Origin: Blasia pusilla
Lineage: Eukaryota; Marchantiophyta; Marchantiopsida; Blasiales
DNA: 64,000 bases
Assembly (NCBI GenBank): GCA_050084515.1
Contig: CM114272.1
Span: forward strand, 45,942,001 to 46,006,000
Direction: 5' to 3'
Positions 1 to 12,049 of this stretch are shown here, piece by piece; position 1 is the stretch's first letter; each line of letters opens with the position of its first letter. A program made the translations under genes and the position numbers. The notes under the pieces are model-generated. The model worked only from the letters and a program-made list of their open reading frames with translations, was not told the DNA's origin and did no database searches.

Positions 1-2690
1 CCAGGGAGGCGAGGGATCCAAAGCTTATATCTTCAAAATATCTACGACACGGCCGTCCAGTGGCCTCGATCTTATTGATAGAACGAGGGAAGGAGAAGAT
101 CTTTACGGTACCTGGGTAAGCTTTGATATTGCTACAGGGTGCTGAATGGATGGTTGACCATGGGTGCGCACGTTTATGACCATGTGGAGAAGGGACTCAA
201 AACCATATTTTTTTTGTGAGGTAAAAGCAGAAGACATTGGCAGTTTGAAGATGTGGCGGTTACTCTTATTGGAGGTGGTGAAGGAAAACAAAAGGCTACC
301 TCCTGAAATTTATGGGTTCATGGAAAAAAATGCACAACCAAGATGGATTGCTATCAAGGAAGTGTTCTTGGGTGGAGAAGTTCAATGAGAGAGGGAAAGG
401 TCGGATGCTTTCCATTGGCAACAGTCTGTGACTCGGTACACCAAATCTTGCATCAAGGAGAATAAGAGAATAGAGCATGTTGCTCTACTCCAACGCTGCA
501 AGGACAACAAAACCTTGAAACAAGCCATGGAGTGTCAAGAAGAACTTCATGGATGGTGGAGGAAGCATGTGATTAAGGGGAAATACAAAGAGTTGTGTTC
601 CTAGCTAAGTTGATGGACCGTACGAATGAGACAATGGGAAAACTTCATGCGGCAAGTGAGTTCAACATTTTCTCCTTTCCAGCTCACGTGAAGAAATTTC
701 TGAAAAATAATATGGTTGAGTTGCAACCCATCGGAACGATAGGGATTCCAACCTCAGAAGCCAAGCAATCCATCAGATACGATTGGTTGCCTCAGTGTGC
801 AACCCGTCGGAACCCAACAGGTTGCATCAGTCTGCAATCCGTCGGATCTTGACGGGTTGCAAGTTGCAAGTAAGAAAGTATACTAAGTCTGCAAACCGTC
901 GGTTTCTGATGGGTTACAATGTGCACCTACATGCAATCCGTCGAATCCCGATAGGTTGCAAGTTGCAAAAAAGTATACTAAGTGTGCAAATCGTCAGTTT
1001 CCGACGGGTTGCAAGGTGCATTTGCTTGCAATCCGTTGGATCCCGACGGCTTGCAAGTTGCAAAGGTGCGATTTTACTCAATCTGCAACCCCTCGGAACC
1101 TGATGGATTGCAGGTTCCAAGTGTGCAAGTTTACTCAGTCTGCAACCCGTTGGATTTTGACAAGTTGCAAGTTTTCCCCTGTCGACACTTCTTGCAAGTC
1201 GTCGGAGCCCCAACACAAGTGGAGCCGAGAGTGTTCATTTGTCTTGGAGGTTGTCACAAGCATGCCAAAATTTTCACTCGAGGAGACATGCCAACAAGAC
1301 CAAGCAAACGCAATGCTACAATTTGCAGCATCCCATATCTTTACAACACGGGATGCTGCAGATAAAGGGCGTTTCGATTTACGAGATGAATGTTAGGGCC
1401 GTTGTGAAATCTGGTCATGAGAAATTGTATGTGGAAGCCTTCAATCGGTGCGTAGCCGGAACTCCTCTCAAGAAAGACGTCCACATTGGTGGGGACATTC
1501 GTGGGCGTGTTTCAAGACGTCCCATACAAATGGTGGTAGAGCAGTGTGAGCAAGACTCTTCGAGACGAGATAAGTATATTGAGTTCAGGAAAGTCAAACG
1601 TCAACATCGAGGAACAAAAATGGTGATTGATTTGGATGAATAAATGACTCCTTCCAAGTATTCAGAGACGCCGCATTACTCCCAAATTCAAGTAGAAGTA
1701 ACTTCTCCAAAATCAGTGAATGTTTTATTTCAAAATCCCTATGTTGCTGGAACTTCCCAACATCCAGTCTCAAGGGTAATTCAATACTATCGGATTCCGG
1801 TCATTGAGGTGGATTGCAACCTCAAGAGGTGGCATATATCTCAAAGCAACCCTGGACGTGGATCAACTTGTAGGGCAGGATCTGATGGAATTAGGAGAGC
1901 ATGCGGCACTTTCTTGAATAAGAACTGTACAAGGACTAGACGACCACTTCCTGGCTTCTAGGGGCTCAAAACCTTTGATCGCTTTATCAGGACCGGGGAT
2001 CAATTGAAGTACTTCTTCTGCCCAGATGAATCATGCACTTTCCGAAAGTCTTATCCGGCTGCTATTAGAGCTCCAAGGAACACCCCCACGATTTGGCCCA
2101 TTGCTGCAGGTACCAATTGCACTAAGGAGAAAAGGGACAATCTTACAACTGCCGGATTCAGACTCATAGACGGAGGGAGTTCGGAACATGTTCGCATTAC
2201 TGAGACCTTTGCATTTTGGATCCAACTTAAGATTGATGTCAACATGTATCTGGAGAAGATAGATGATCTTAATCCACTGAATTTTTTTGAGTCAAGAAAT
2301 GGGATGAAGAGAAATAGAATGTGTAGGCCAATCGTGGAGAGAGCAAAGCGAATCGCATAAGCTTGGGAGGCAAACATTAAAATCATCGCCACAAAAGACG
2401 TTCGTAGTGGCAATGGAATAGGAAGGATGTATTGGGTTAGGAACAACATTTTGAATTCAAGTGTCATAGTATGTGGTACACATTTGTTGCTTTTCCATAT
2501 GTTCTTGTGATGACTTTGTCCAAAGAGAGACAAGTGGGAAAAGGTATTTCCCTTGTAAGCAGATGTACTATGTGTTACTTGTAGTTTTAAGAGAGTTGGA
2601 GGTAGGAGTAGGAATCCACCAACAAATTTTTTCCCTCAAAGAAGTGCAAAGTATATTAAAAAAACCACTTTGAGGATGCAACATGAGGTC
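1..2690 (+). pseudogene. MULE transposase, copy I, degenerate
   Basis: The middle and C-terminal parts of the transposase can be followed by comparison with copies II and III. About 1-650 corresponds to the catalytic MULE region (LTMGAHVYD, then a block ending in a DNAQPGW-like motif in copy III). It has a stop near 216 and several frameshifts. The intron 5' splice site is GCGGCAA|GTGAGTTC near 654. The C-terminal exon resumes near 1205 and runs to about 2690, with the stretches GHEKLYVEAFNRC, HIGGDIRGR and VDCNLKRWHIS. The C-terminal SWIM zinc finger (CSCDDF ... CKQ, about 2500-2570) has its last His changed to Gln. Not functional. Confidence 0.75.
654..1205 (+). repeat. Palindrome cluster 1, inside the transposase intron of copy I
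   Basis: About nine copies of a 27-base palindrome lie between 796 and 1172, at intervals of 33-57 bases. The arms are GCAACCCGTCGGA and TCCGACGGGTTGC around one base, and most copies are mutated. They occupy the interval between the conserved 5' splice site at 654 and the resumption of coding near 1205, the same intron that holds palindromes in copies II and III. Short ORFs here simply translate the palindromes. Confidence 0.85.
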
Positions 2691-3329
2691 TTAGATTGTA
2701 CTTTGAAGTGCCAAAATGTTCACTATGAGCTTGAGCTCTACTTAGCGAAGGAAAAATGATGAATTTTTTTAAGACCTTGGATGGAAAAAGTGATTTTTTC
2801 CACATTTGTGATTCTAATGATTTTTCAGTTTTAAAAAAAATTTTGTGCAAGATGCAATCTGTCAGATTCATAAGGCTTGCCAGAATGTGGAAGAGGATCG
2901 GAAAAACCAATCTATGGGAGTGACTAAGCATAGTGAACAAAATTGCAAAAATATTCACAAAAAAATCTTCCTCTCTTCAACCCAATGGAAACTCTCTTCA
3001 AATCACAAGAAACTCTGTTATACAAAAAGTATCTCTTTGGGTTGAAGGTAGTTTTCTCTCTTCTCTCTTCCTCTCTTCTCTCCTCTTACCGCACCTCTTG
3101 CGGAAACCAAAGGCATACACCAAAAGAGTGTCACCTTCAAAGGGATCTTCACTGGGTTCAGGAGGATCCAACCCTGGAAGATGGTTGGTACGAAGCAGAG
3201 CAATAGGAAGGGTGCTATGTAATCCAAACCGTGCCAGCACCTAATCCCGCTCGAATTAGATTCCGGAGTATGTGCCCCCGGAGTACGGTTTACAAAGATC
3301 TTTGCAACAGATCATGGGACCTGCTGCCT

Positions 3330-3530
3330 TCTTTCCACCTATCAAAAGGAATTGTTGCTACAACTGCGGAGCTGCAAATCACTCAGAGAATAATTTCCCA
3401 AACTCGAAGAGACCAGTGGGGTTGAATCCCTTTGCGAAAATTGAAAGAAAGAAGGGCATACCGCGGTGGAATGTCCGGAACCAAAGTGTAATGTACAACT
3501 CAAGGAAAAAGGTACTCCTTTAATTGAAAA
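3330..3530 (+). pseudogene. Ty3 gag, zinc-knuckle region
   Basis: The peptide CYNCGAANHSENN shows a CCHC knuckle with its last Cys replaced by Phe. A second knuckle-like stretch, GHTAVECPEPKC, is read in a shifted frame near 3450-3490. The upstream gag body (3120-3330) contains no long open frame. This piece is nucleocapsid, the RNA-binding part of gag. Confidence 0.6.
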
Positions 3531-5085
3531 GTATTAAGTTTGTTCCTAAGAGACCATTGTTTCCTGAGTAAAGAGAGGTTTTATAAGAATTAATAAGAAT
3601 AACTACTTCTTCACTAACTTTACTGACTAATTACAACTACATTGTCATTACAAGTACAAAAGAATAAAATTTTTTCTTCCCTCTTGGAAAAGACTCTTCT
3701 CAAGTGCACACAAAGACTTGCAAATCTTGAATAACAAAGCTCCAACGAAGACCTCAAAGAGATCTCAAGAATGAGCGGCTCATCCTACTTTCAGAACTAA
3801 ATGTGTCATGGCAGGTTACTCACTGTCTAACAACTTTCCTACGCTCTTCCTGGTTATCTTCTGGAATTTTGAAATCACAAGACTCAACTCTTATCTCTAC
3901 TGCAGCCAAATAAGATTTTACACTCAACTGTGCACATCATAAAGCATGAGAGAAGACACTTCTACTGCATCAAAGAGTGGAAAGAACTAGAAAGTATTGC
4001 AAGCTTCAGAAAGTATAAGACTCTCCGGCTTGGATCATCCCCACAGAACTCCTTACACAACCCACCAAGACTACTAGTAAACTCAAGATACAAGGGACTG
4101 ATTCTAACCAACAGTATTGGGGAATTCCAGACACAAGGGAATGATTCTAACCAATAGTAGTGGGAAATTCAAGACATAAGGGAATGATCCCTTCTTCTTC
4201 TAGTTTGCTCTTTAAATAGTCTTTCACAATTCCTGATTGACCTTCCTATCCTACTCTAGAATTCTAACTGCTACTCTTAACCTCCTCGATTGAAATTCTT
4301 CAATCCTCCATCTTCCTAAGACGGTTGGTTGCCCTGGAAATTCCTTTCCACGCTTCCTCCTGAACTGCTGCGCCTCTTCATTTCCGGCTTCCAAAATCAT
4401 CGCGACAGTTCGATCTTTACGCTGTTCGCTGTCCTATCTTCGCGATCCTCTCTTTGCGAAGACTCTTATCCTTTTGTTGCCGCAAAGAGTCCTCCTTGCA
4501 AGTTCCTTTCAATCCACTTTCTTCAAAAATATTCTTTCTATTTCCTATTCTTTATACACCTTTTGGCTTTGTGAAGATTCTTTGCTTCCTCTACTTCTTC
4601 TTCTTCTTCCTTCTTAGAGTTCTTAGTCCTTGCTCTTGGGTCTTCGATCTTCATTCTTTGTACCCAGTCTTCGCACAAAGACTACCTTCAGTCTTCTTTT
4701 ACAAAGGAGCTTTCTCCTGTCTTCGTTGACAATCTTCCCCACTATTCCTACTGCAGTCTTCCTTGCAAAGTACCCATGCCTCTTATTCTAATTTCTTTTC
4801 CCATCTTTCCCTACTTTTACACCATTCTCACTCTTCCTAGATAGTCCTTAATCTCTTAGTATCTCTTGTCCTCTCATCAGAGTTCTATCAGTCAATGTTT
4901 TCACACAATTTCAGTAAAGTATGTATCTTTACTTCCAGTATTGAGTCTTCAGTCTTCACTCAAGGAAGACTTATCTACAAAAAATGCTCTTTCTATCAAA
5001 ATTTCAAAAACGTGGGCACTACACAAAGGTTCCTCGGTTGCTGATGAAGTATGTGGCCACCCCAACATCACAAATTGAGGCCAAG
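3531..5085. other. 1.5-kb non-coding stretch inside the Ty3 element
   Basis: No coding family is recognised. The stretch is CT-rich on the plus strand (about 4330-4860) and separates the zinc knuckles from the pre-protease region. It may be a nested insertion or solo LTR, but I could not find matching ends. Confidence 0.4.
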
Positions 5086-5689
5086 AATGAAGTGAATGTT
5101 TAGCTAGTGCAAGTGGAGGAGATATCTTCTCCGAAATTGTGTAAAAGGGTTACCATATGGGAGGAGGAGCCCGAAAGAAAGATGGCAGAAGAGTCTTCGG
5201 ATTAGCCTGGAGCACTCTTGAGCAAAGTCCTTGCGGTGACCACGAGATCAAAAATGAAGCAGGCCGCAAAGACTAAGACGAAGGCTACCTCTTTGTCTTC
5301 GCGCAACAACAAAGACTCATAGAAGAAGACTGAACCCTTTCGTGTAGGAAAAGCCAACCTAAAGGGAGATGTTGACTCAACCTTCGACCGAAACCATCCT
5401 AAATAATTTCATTAGAAGTTCGTGCTCAAATCCACGAGGATCATGTACAAGGTTCTGCATCACAAGAGACATCGGTAAGACTAAAGCAGGGGAAGGAACC
5501 AGTAATACAAGCCACAGTGACTTCGCCCTTGGTCCTCAAAGCATATGACCTACTCAAGGACTTGGTTGCAAAATTGGCAAACATCACGTTGGTACAGCTT
5601 TTGATGGACAATCCGGTCTATGGCAAGATCTTGCAGTAGTAGAAGGTGAGTCGTAAAAAATAGAAGAAGACCCCGAAAGGCCTAATAGT

Positions 5690-6116
5690 GGTGGATTTAT
5701 TCCGGATTGAAGTCAAGGACTTAGGAGCACCAGAAGTAGAAGTAGAAATTGGCGGGCAGACCATAAAGAAGGTCCCCATTGATTCGAGAAGTGGCATCAA
5801 CATCATGACCGAGGAGACAACCTAGGCTTTGGGCTTCACAAAGTATGAACCTACCGAAAAGTATCTGCGATTTGCCGATCAGTCTCGAAAACGACAGCTC
5901 ACCCAGATTCCGACCATGATCGGAGGCGTCCTATTTTTTTTGGATTATCTGGTATTCCATCCTTTGATAGTCACAGGCTACCCATTGCTGATTGGATGGC
6001 CTTGGCTCTATGGAGCGCGAGTGAATACCGAAGAGAAGACGTTTTACATTCCAGGCCCCGGACCAGTCCTCAAAGAAGATGGTGAAGCTTTTGTGGAAGT
6101 CGTGACCAACCCAAGG
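5690..6116 (+). pseudogene. Ty3 aspartic protease region
   Basis: The reading VEIGGQTIKKVPIDSRSGIN matches the start of a retroviral-type protease. The catalytic triplet is DSR instead of DSG, so one residue of the active site is lost. A TAG stop at 5822-5824 interrupts it. Downstream residues (LIVTGYPLLIGWPWL) fit the C-terminal half of the protease fold. Its role would have been to cut the Gag-Pol polyprotein. Confidence 0.65.
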
Positions 6117-6417
6117 TGAAACACCCGCAAAAAAGGAAGGATACACCTCCAACCAAAAGAATATAGCGGATATAGAGTCTTCATCCTATGTTTACCACTT
6201 AGAAGGGTATGAGGTTGATGAAGATTCTTTGTATGTAGAACAAAAGTTGCCCCACGGGGAAGAAAAACTAGGAAGTAGTACCTTCCAATTTACAAAGAAT
6301 ATGGTCCAAGAGAAGGACTACCGAGAAGTACAAATTACTCGTCAAAAAGCATTGCGCCTCTTGGCAGGTTTGTCTTCCGCGGAGCTTCAAAAATAAAAAA
6401 ATTTACTTCTTGAGTAC

Positions 6418-7740
6418 TTGGATGTGTTTGCCTACACTATGGATGAAATAAAAGGCGTCCCAACTAAGTACGGTGAACAAAGAATTGACCTGAAGCCAAG
6501 TACGATCCCTCTTATGGTGCGACAATATCAACTAAATCCAAAATACTCATTGTTAGTCAAAGATGAGATCGATCAGTGTCTAGAAGCAGGAGTTATTTAT
6601 CCAGCGTTGAGCAGTGACTAGGTATCCCCAATAGTGATTGTGCCTAAGAAGCAATCAGGCAAGATCAGGATATGCCAAGATAACCGGAAATTTAATGCAA
6701 CCACATTGAAGGATCACCATCCGCTACCCTTCACCGACACCATTTTGGACAAAGTGGTCGGACATGAGCATAATATGTCCTTGGACGAATTCTAGGGCTA
6801 TAATCAGGTATCCATTAGGAAAAAGGATAGGCCTGTGAAGACGTTCACCATTGATTGGGGTACCTTTGCGTACCAAGTTATGCCCTTCGGGTTGTGTAAT
6901 GCGCCGGCCACCTTCCAACGAATGATGATTTCAATTTTCTAGGAGTACCTCCGAAGATTCATCGAAATCTTAATCGATGATTTTTGTATTTTCAATTCAG
7001 AGGCGGAATATTTGCACAAACTAGAGCTAACCCTAGCTCGGTGCCGCGAGGCTCAATTGTCCCTCCACCCAGAGAAATCGTATATTGCAATGCGACAAGG
7101 TATCATGTTGGCACACCGAGTGTCCTCACACGGGATCGAGGTTGATAGAGCCAAAGTGGACATAATAGAGGCAGTGAGGGACTTCATGGGATATGTAGGC
7201 CATTATTGGCTCTTTATTAAGGATTATGCGGTTAAAGAAAAGTCCTTGACAACCTTGTTGAAGAAGGTAACAGAGTGGGAATGGACTTCCTCATGCCAAG
7301 CTGCGTTTGAAGAATTAAAACAAGCGTTGCTGAAAACTCTTGTGCTTCGTCCTCTTGATTGGACGAAAAACTTCCATGTGTAGGTGGACACAACGTCATT
7401 CCATATTGGGGTGGTGCTGAGCCAACTTGATGACCAAAAGCATGACTACCCAATTTATTATGCAGGCCGGCAACTATCCACACGAGTTCATAAGTATACC
7501 ACTATAGAGAGGGAGGTGTTGGGTTTGGTATTCTCCTGCAAGAAATTCCGCCACTATTTGTTGGGGTATGAGTTCGTCTTTCATATGGATCATTTTGGGC
7601 TCCAACCTTTAATGGTTAAGGCGGATATATCTGGGAGGATTACGCGGTGGATCTTTTTGTTATAAGAATTTACCTTCGATGTGGTCATCCGCGCAAGCAA
7701 GGTGCACACTAACGCGGACTTTTTATCTCAGTTTCGGATG
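6418..7740 (+). pseudogene. Ty3 reverse transcriptase and RNase H, broken
   Basis: RT motifs in order: VSPIVIVPKK, KIRICQDNRKFN, FAYQVMPFGLCNAPATFQ and ILIDDFCIF, the last in place of the usual YxDD region. RNase H follows at 7384 (VDTTSFHIGVVLSQ, YYAGRQLS, TIEREVLGLVF) and ends with HTNADFLSQF near 7740. Stops interrupt at 6619, 6795, 6940, 7381 and 7663. This enzyme would copy the element RNA into DNA. Confidence 0.85.
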
Positions 7741-7759
7741 ACAAACGCAGACCTGACAA

Positions 7760-8800
7760 AAATTGTGGATGACACTTTTCCGGATGAGGACCGGTTCCTC
7801 ATCCATAGTGAAGAAAAACTGCGCAATTCTCTCTATGAAGATATTTTACGCTTTTTAATAACCTTCCGACTTCCGACCCCTATGACGGCGGAAGAACGAG
7901 CAGTATTTCTACATTAAATAGGACCATATGAGTTGTGCCAAGGGGTGTTATTTAAGTTGGGCGCTGATGAAGAGTATCAAAGATGCTTGAAAGCATATGA
8001 AATCCCTCAAGTCGTTACATCTATGCATTTGACCGATGCAAGAGGACACAATGCCGTCCTGAATAGAGTAAAGAAGATCTTAGCTACCCGCTATTGCCCG
8101 ACAATGTACCGAGATGTGGGTCAATTTATTCAGAGATGTGATGCATGTCAAAGAGCAGGGAGGCCATCCGCTACGTCTCGTTGGCCTTTGATGCCCATAC
8201 TTCCCTTAGCTCCTTTTGAGAAATGGGGCATTGATTTTGTGGGACCCATTTCTCCGGCTACTCGCCAAACTCGGCGAAAGTATATTCTCATTGCAATGGA
8301 CTACTGTACCAAGATGGTAGAGGCCGTCGCTACTTGAAATGATGATAGCAAAGCCGTAGCCAAGTTCATGTATGAAATGATTATCACTCGGTACGGCTGT
8401 CTATTGGAGTTGGTGAGTGACCGGGGAACTCACTTTCTGAACAAGACTATTGAATCTTTGACCGCCCATTTCTTGATTAAACATTGGAAGGCGACATGTA
8501 TCCTATAACCCTTAAGAAAATGGGTTAACTTAGAAGTCTAATGGACTCATTTGCAGAATATTGAATCGGTTGATATATTCCTATGATTGGGATGTGAAGA
8601 TCCCGGCGGCATTGTGGGCCTATCAAACTTCTGAAAAGGTCACATCGAACTATACCCCATTTTACCTTACGTACGGAGTTCAACCATTAACTCCCATCGA
8701 ATGGGATCTGCCCACTTATCGTGTTTTGAAGGAGGGCAGAGTGGAAGAGGCGTTGGTGGTTACCTTGGGAAGGAAGAAGGAGGAGAAGAGTCGTCGTTGT
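7760..8800 (+). pseudogene. Ty3 integrase, broken and 3' truncated
   Basis: The H2C2 zinc-binding region (HLTDARGHNAVLNR ... RCDACQRAG) is at 8020-8160. The core begins with KWGIDFVGPIS (first Asp) and continues to VSDRGTHF (second Asp) near 8413-8440. The region around the catalytic Glu (8470-8560) is badly damaged. A later part, AALWAYQTS ... YTPFYLTYG, is recognisable at 8600-8690. No chromodomain or other C-terminal domain is seen before the junction at about 8800. Confidence 0.75.
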
Positions 8801-9004
8801 CATTGAGCCCGGTGGAAGAAATCGACTTTTATTGGATCAATGAGTTTCTCGTGGACTTGCCAGCTTCTGTCCCACAGCTGCTGGCCGGCCTGGACACCGA
8901 CCCAATCTTTGAGCACGTATGAAGAATTTGGGTCATCTGAAAGTTCATTGTGTAAAACATTGGCAAAACACAGCCGCTTTTTGACTTTGTCTCCATTATG
9001 GCAG

Positions 9005-9477
9005 GTTGTTAAGTAGATGGTACTGATGGAGGGCCAAAAGTCCCCAAGAATTCCACTCTGTCGACTGCAAACAATGGTGTACGTCTGCGAAATTCAATTT
9101 GAGGAGGACATTCCAAAGCTGAAGCAGTCGGCAGTGACAACATCCTACGTCGACAGCTTCCCTCCGTTCTATGTTCAGCCTTATGATGAACATGGAATGC
9201 AAGCTCTGGTGACGGAAGAAGACTTGGAGGCCTTGGACACATTTTGGAGGATGAGAGACCAGGAGTTCAGAAGAGTGATTGAAGGAACCCAACATAGCTG
9301 GATGCGGAACCTCTACTTCTTCATCTGGGATGGGAACCATAGGTACATGGCGTGGACGCAGTTTGTAGAGGAGCGCCCAAATTCATTGGAGGAGCATTTG
9401 TGCATGAGGGCAGTCGTGCTCCATCCATTTCCTCATCACATGGCAACAGTGGAAATGGCAATGCATGCGATGAATAC
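9005..9477 (+). pseudogene. Cargo exon with ParB/sulfiredoxin-like DGNHR motif
   Basis: The exon starts after a TTATGGCAG acceptor and ends at AATAC|GTAAGT. It is open apart from one TAG at 9014 (likely TGG originally). About two-thirds in is YFFIWDGNHRYMAW, which resembles the conserved DG(H/N)HR box of the ParB/Srx fold. In that family the box forms the nucleotide-binding or nuclease site. Flanking sequence (ALVTEEDLEALDTFW, SLEEHLCMRAVVLH) is alpha-helical with mixed charge. The ParB assignment rests on this motif and general pattern only. Confidence 0.5.
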
Positions 9478-9507
9478 GTAAGTTTCCTCATCCTTATGTT
9501 TGATTGC

Positions 9508-10530
9508 TTCAACCCGTCGGAGTGTGACGGGTTGCATAATTGGAAAGCTTGAAGATGGGTAGGAATGATTTGAGTCTCTTCCTCCATCCTATTTGAGGTT
9601 TTGGTCATAGTCAAGCAACACGTCGGAGTCCGACGGGTTGCCTAGTGGCCAAGCACACCGGATTAATCCGGAATACTGAAACTAGTCGAACATTGACGGG
9701 TTGAAAATTGATTGCATGATTTATTTGTTCTGCAATCTGTCGGACTCCAACGAGTTGCACAATGAGGGGTAAGAAATCATCGGACGCCTTAAAGCAACTC
9801 ATCAGAGTCTGACGAGTTGATAGACTGTCCCTTATTTTTTGGATACTTTTGGCCGAAAGCAATCTGTCAGACTCCGACGGGTTGCATTTCCCCCCCGAGG
9901 GCAAGTCGTTGGAATCCGATAGCTTGCTTTTAGGCATCCAATTCCAACTTTACAGAGCCATTGGGCAACCCATCGGACTCCGACGGGTTGATATGGGTAG
10001 TTTTTATCCGAAAACCTGTCTTGAAATCGAAGTCATTCTACAACCCGTCGGAGTCGGATGGGTTGGAACCAAGGAATAGGAGTCATTCTCTGGTTGCACC
10101 AGAGAGTCATGAACAGAGAGTGCAAACCGTAGGACACCGATGGGTTGCAACACTCTTGGGAAATGTGAAGGATGCCCAATCTGTCGGAGTCCGACGGGTT
10201 GGGACAATCGCTTTCACTTGTAGTCTCTTCGACAAAAAATGTATTTTTGTGCAACCCGTCGGACTCCGACGGGTTGCAATACTTATCTATGTGTTACCTT
10301 TGGGACCCCGATGGGTTGAAAAAATTGCAACCCGTTAGAGTCCCACGGGTTGCAGGAAATACATTTTTCGTCAAAGAGACTGCAAGTCAAAGCGATTGTC
10401 GCAACTAGTGGGACTCTGACAGATTGGCATCCTTGAAATCTCCCGAGAGTGTTGCAACCCATCGAAGTCCTACGGGTTGCACTCTCTGTTCATGACTCTT
10501 TGGTGCAACCAGAGGGAACCCGATAGGTTG
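9508..10530 (+). repeat. Palindrome cluster 2, in cargo intron 9478-10561
   Basis: About 17 copies of the palindrome are spaced 50-80 bases apart with unrelated spacers. One near 10250 is a complete match to the consensus arms, centred on GACTC. They fill the intron from just after the donor to just before the acceptor. Confidence 0.9.
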
Positions 10531-10561
10531 GAGTATTCTTACCTTGTGTTTAGATTTGCAG

Positions 10562-11000
10562 GATTGTATCCAAGGGGAACGTCACCCGCCACTGGATCCA
10601 GGATTGCGACAGGGTCAAGAAGGTGCTTACGATGCACCCGGAAGAGTACAAGGGATTCTTGGGTCATGATCAGGTCGATGAGATGCTGGCAAAGGGAGCT
10701 CAAATTAAGAAGAAGACTTGGGCAAATACCTTCATTTCCCAAGATGCAGCCATCACGATTCTCTGTTGATCCAAGATCCAGGCCGCCAAGAAGAGCGCTA
10801 CGTTGGAAGTGGAGCAAAGGGAGAACGTCTCCGTGTCAAAACGGGCAAAACTTTTTCAGGCTGCCGTATTTGCAACTAAAAAATACACTACAAGCAAGAT
10901 GCAGTGTTACATTGCAATTCTCAACCCCGAACTTGGCCTGGAGTTCTACAAGGAGTTGAAGGCGATAATCAAGCGCCAGCGGAAGAGAGACGAAGATCGG
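10562..11000 (+). pseudogene. Cargo exon of unknown fold, shared with beta
   Basis: It begins after TTTGCAG and reads IVSKGNVTRHWIQDCDRVKK, then HPEEYKGFLG, MLAKGAQIKKKTW and LNPELGLEFYKELKAIIK. The homologous exon at 32660-33170 has the same reading with many silent differences, which suggests past protein-level constraint. The single TGA (after ITILC) is TGG in the other copy. It lies between the ParB-like and methyltransferase parts, so it may be a linker or DNA-binding region. I do not recognise the family. Confidence 0.5.
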
Positions 11001-12049
11001 AGAGAATGTGTCTGTGGCATATCCAAGTTTAGGCAAATCCGAAGGATTGGCTGAATCCGAGTTTAGGCGAATCCGACTCAAGGGCACTGAGGTGGAGAAG
11101 CGGGCGGCACACCACCCTCCAAGAGTTTCAGATCCAATGATCTCCCATTGGCTACGGGAATGGTCATTCTGGGATGCGCTGCACCTTCTCGGGAAGTCCA
11201 TGATCATGGGTCTCAAGCGGACGTGAAGAAGATGGAGCCAGTTTGAGAGGAAACAAACCTAGAGGTTGCAGAAGATTTCAAACTGTGGCTTGATGACATT
11301 AGAGATAAGCCGACGAAAAACCCTGATTCCACATGATGTTCAAGAATCACATCCTCCCTCAAGCAGATCTAGATGAGGAAATAAACACGAGAAAATGGGA
11401 TTTTGGGAAAGAAGAAGCGGGATCTTCAGGAGCAGGTAGCCGAGTCATCCCGATAAAGAGCTGCCGAGCGGATGGTGTACAGGTTTCTCATCAATTGTGT
11501 GAATGCAAGTATCTGACGCAAATTTCCGGCACCTTGCAAATTATGGGCTTCTCTGCCTGATGGAGAGAGATTCTCCATCAGGCAGAGAATGGGACAAGGC
11601 ATGTCTGATTGGGAGGTAATAAATTTTCCAATTTGGTTGGACTTCAATGACCTAGAGGACATTATGGAAAAAAATCTACGCGTGGTCTATGATGCAGTGG
11701 TCCCTGGCAGGGACGACAAGGAGAAAAGAGGCTGAGTCTTCAAGGCAAGAGGTGGAGTCGTCCACGCTAGAGGGGTAAGAGGGCCGGACCAGGTCCTCAT
11801 CAAAGAAAACTTCTGTGGAGTCTGAGGTAACGGAGACTCCAACAAGCCGACAACACACTCGGGAGAAGCGAAAGTGGGAGGGGCCTGGTTCGTCTGAGGG
11901 AGGAGATAAGGATGTGGAATACACTCCATCATCCTTGGGCAAGCATAGGGAAATGACCACCAGTACAAATTTCCTTCTTCACCAGACTCATCTTGTCGAT
12001 CAACTGTAGAGTTTCAGTTCTCAAGAGTGAATACCGGCCATCAAGAAAT
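11001..12049. other. Degenerate cargo region without recognised domain
   Basis: Short open stretches are broken by stops and frameshifts (for example 11815-12009, rich in Ser, Thr, Glu and Lys). No palindromes of the main family occur here. An unrelated perfect 18-bp inverted repeat lies at 11549-11589. The region is probably decayed linker coding sequence between the 10562 exon and the methyltransferase. Confidence 0.4.
11549..11589. repeat. Perfect 18-bp inverted repeat, 5-base loop
   Basis: Left arm TTCTCTGCCTGATGGAGA (11549-11566), loop GAGAT, right arm TCTCCATCAGGCAGAGAA (11572-11589). It is unrelated in sequence to the GCAACCCGTC palindromes. Confidence 0.9.

Larger units (their letters stand above)
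1..3103 (+). mobile_element. MULE-type DNA transposon, copy I (left part outside window)
   Basis: This is one of three related copies of a Mutator-like element in the window; the others are at 17163-23065 and 26201-34857 on the minus strand. The right end is at about 3103, where the sequence read on the minus strand begins GAGGTGCGGTAAGAGG, the same terminus as the 26201 end of copy III. Inward lie GAAGAGAG-rich subterminal repeats (about 2950-3100) and the degenerate transposase. The next bases (3104 on) belong to a Ty3 gag region, so this MULE lies against or inside that element. The left end and its target duplication are outside the window. Confidence 0.75.
3104..8800 (+). mobile_element. 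Ty3/gypsy retrotransposon, decayed, no LTRs recognised
   Basis: Domain order is gag zinc knuckles (3330-3530), a 1.5-kb non-coding stretch, protease (5690-6116), reverse transcriptase and RNase H (6418-7740), then integrase (7760-8800). This order (RT before integrase) is that of Ty3/gypsy. There are many stops. Several fit single C-to-T or G-to-A changes: TAG at 6619 where Trp is expected, TAG at 7381, TAA near 7663 and 7915, and TGA at 8335. The 3' end stops at about 8800, where an exon of the MULE cargo gene begins. It is a different lineage from the Ty3 element at 24785-44105. Confidence 0.85.

Noticed and set aside
783-1396. Overlapping ORFs of 100-150 residues rich in NPSESDGL, QPVGVRRVA or ATRRIPTGC (also at 9849-10408, 19243-19848, 28089-28605 and 30785-31643)
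   Set aside because: These are the translated palindromes in all three frames on both strands. The peptide repeats follow the DNA symmetry and fall in introns, so they are not proteins.
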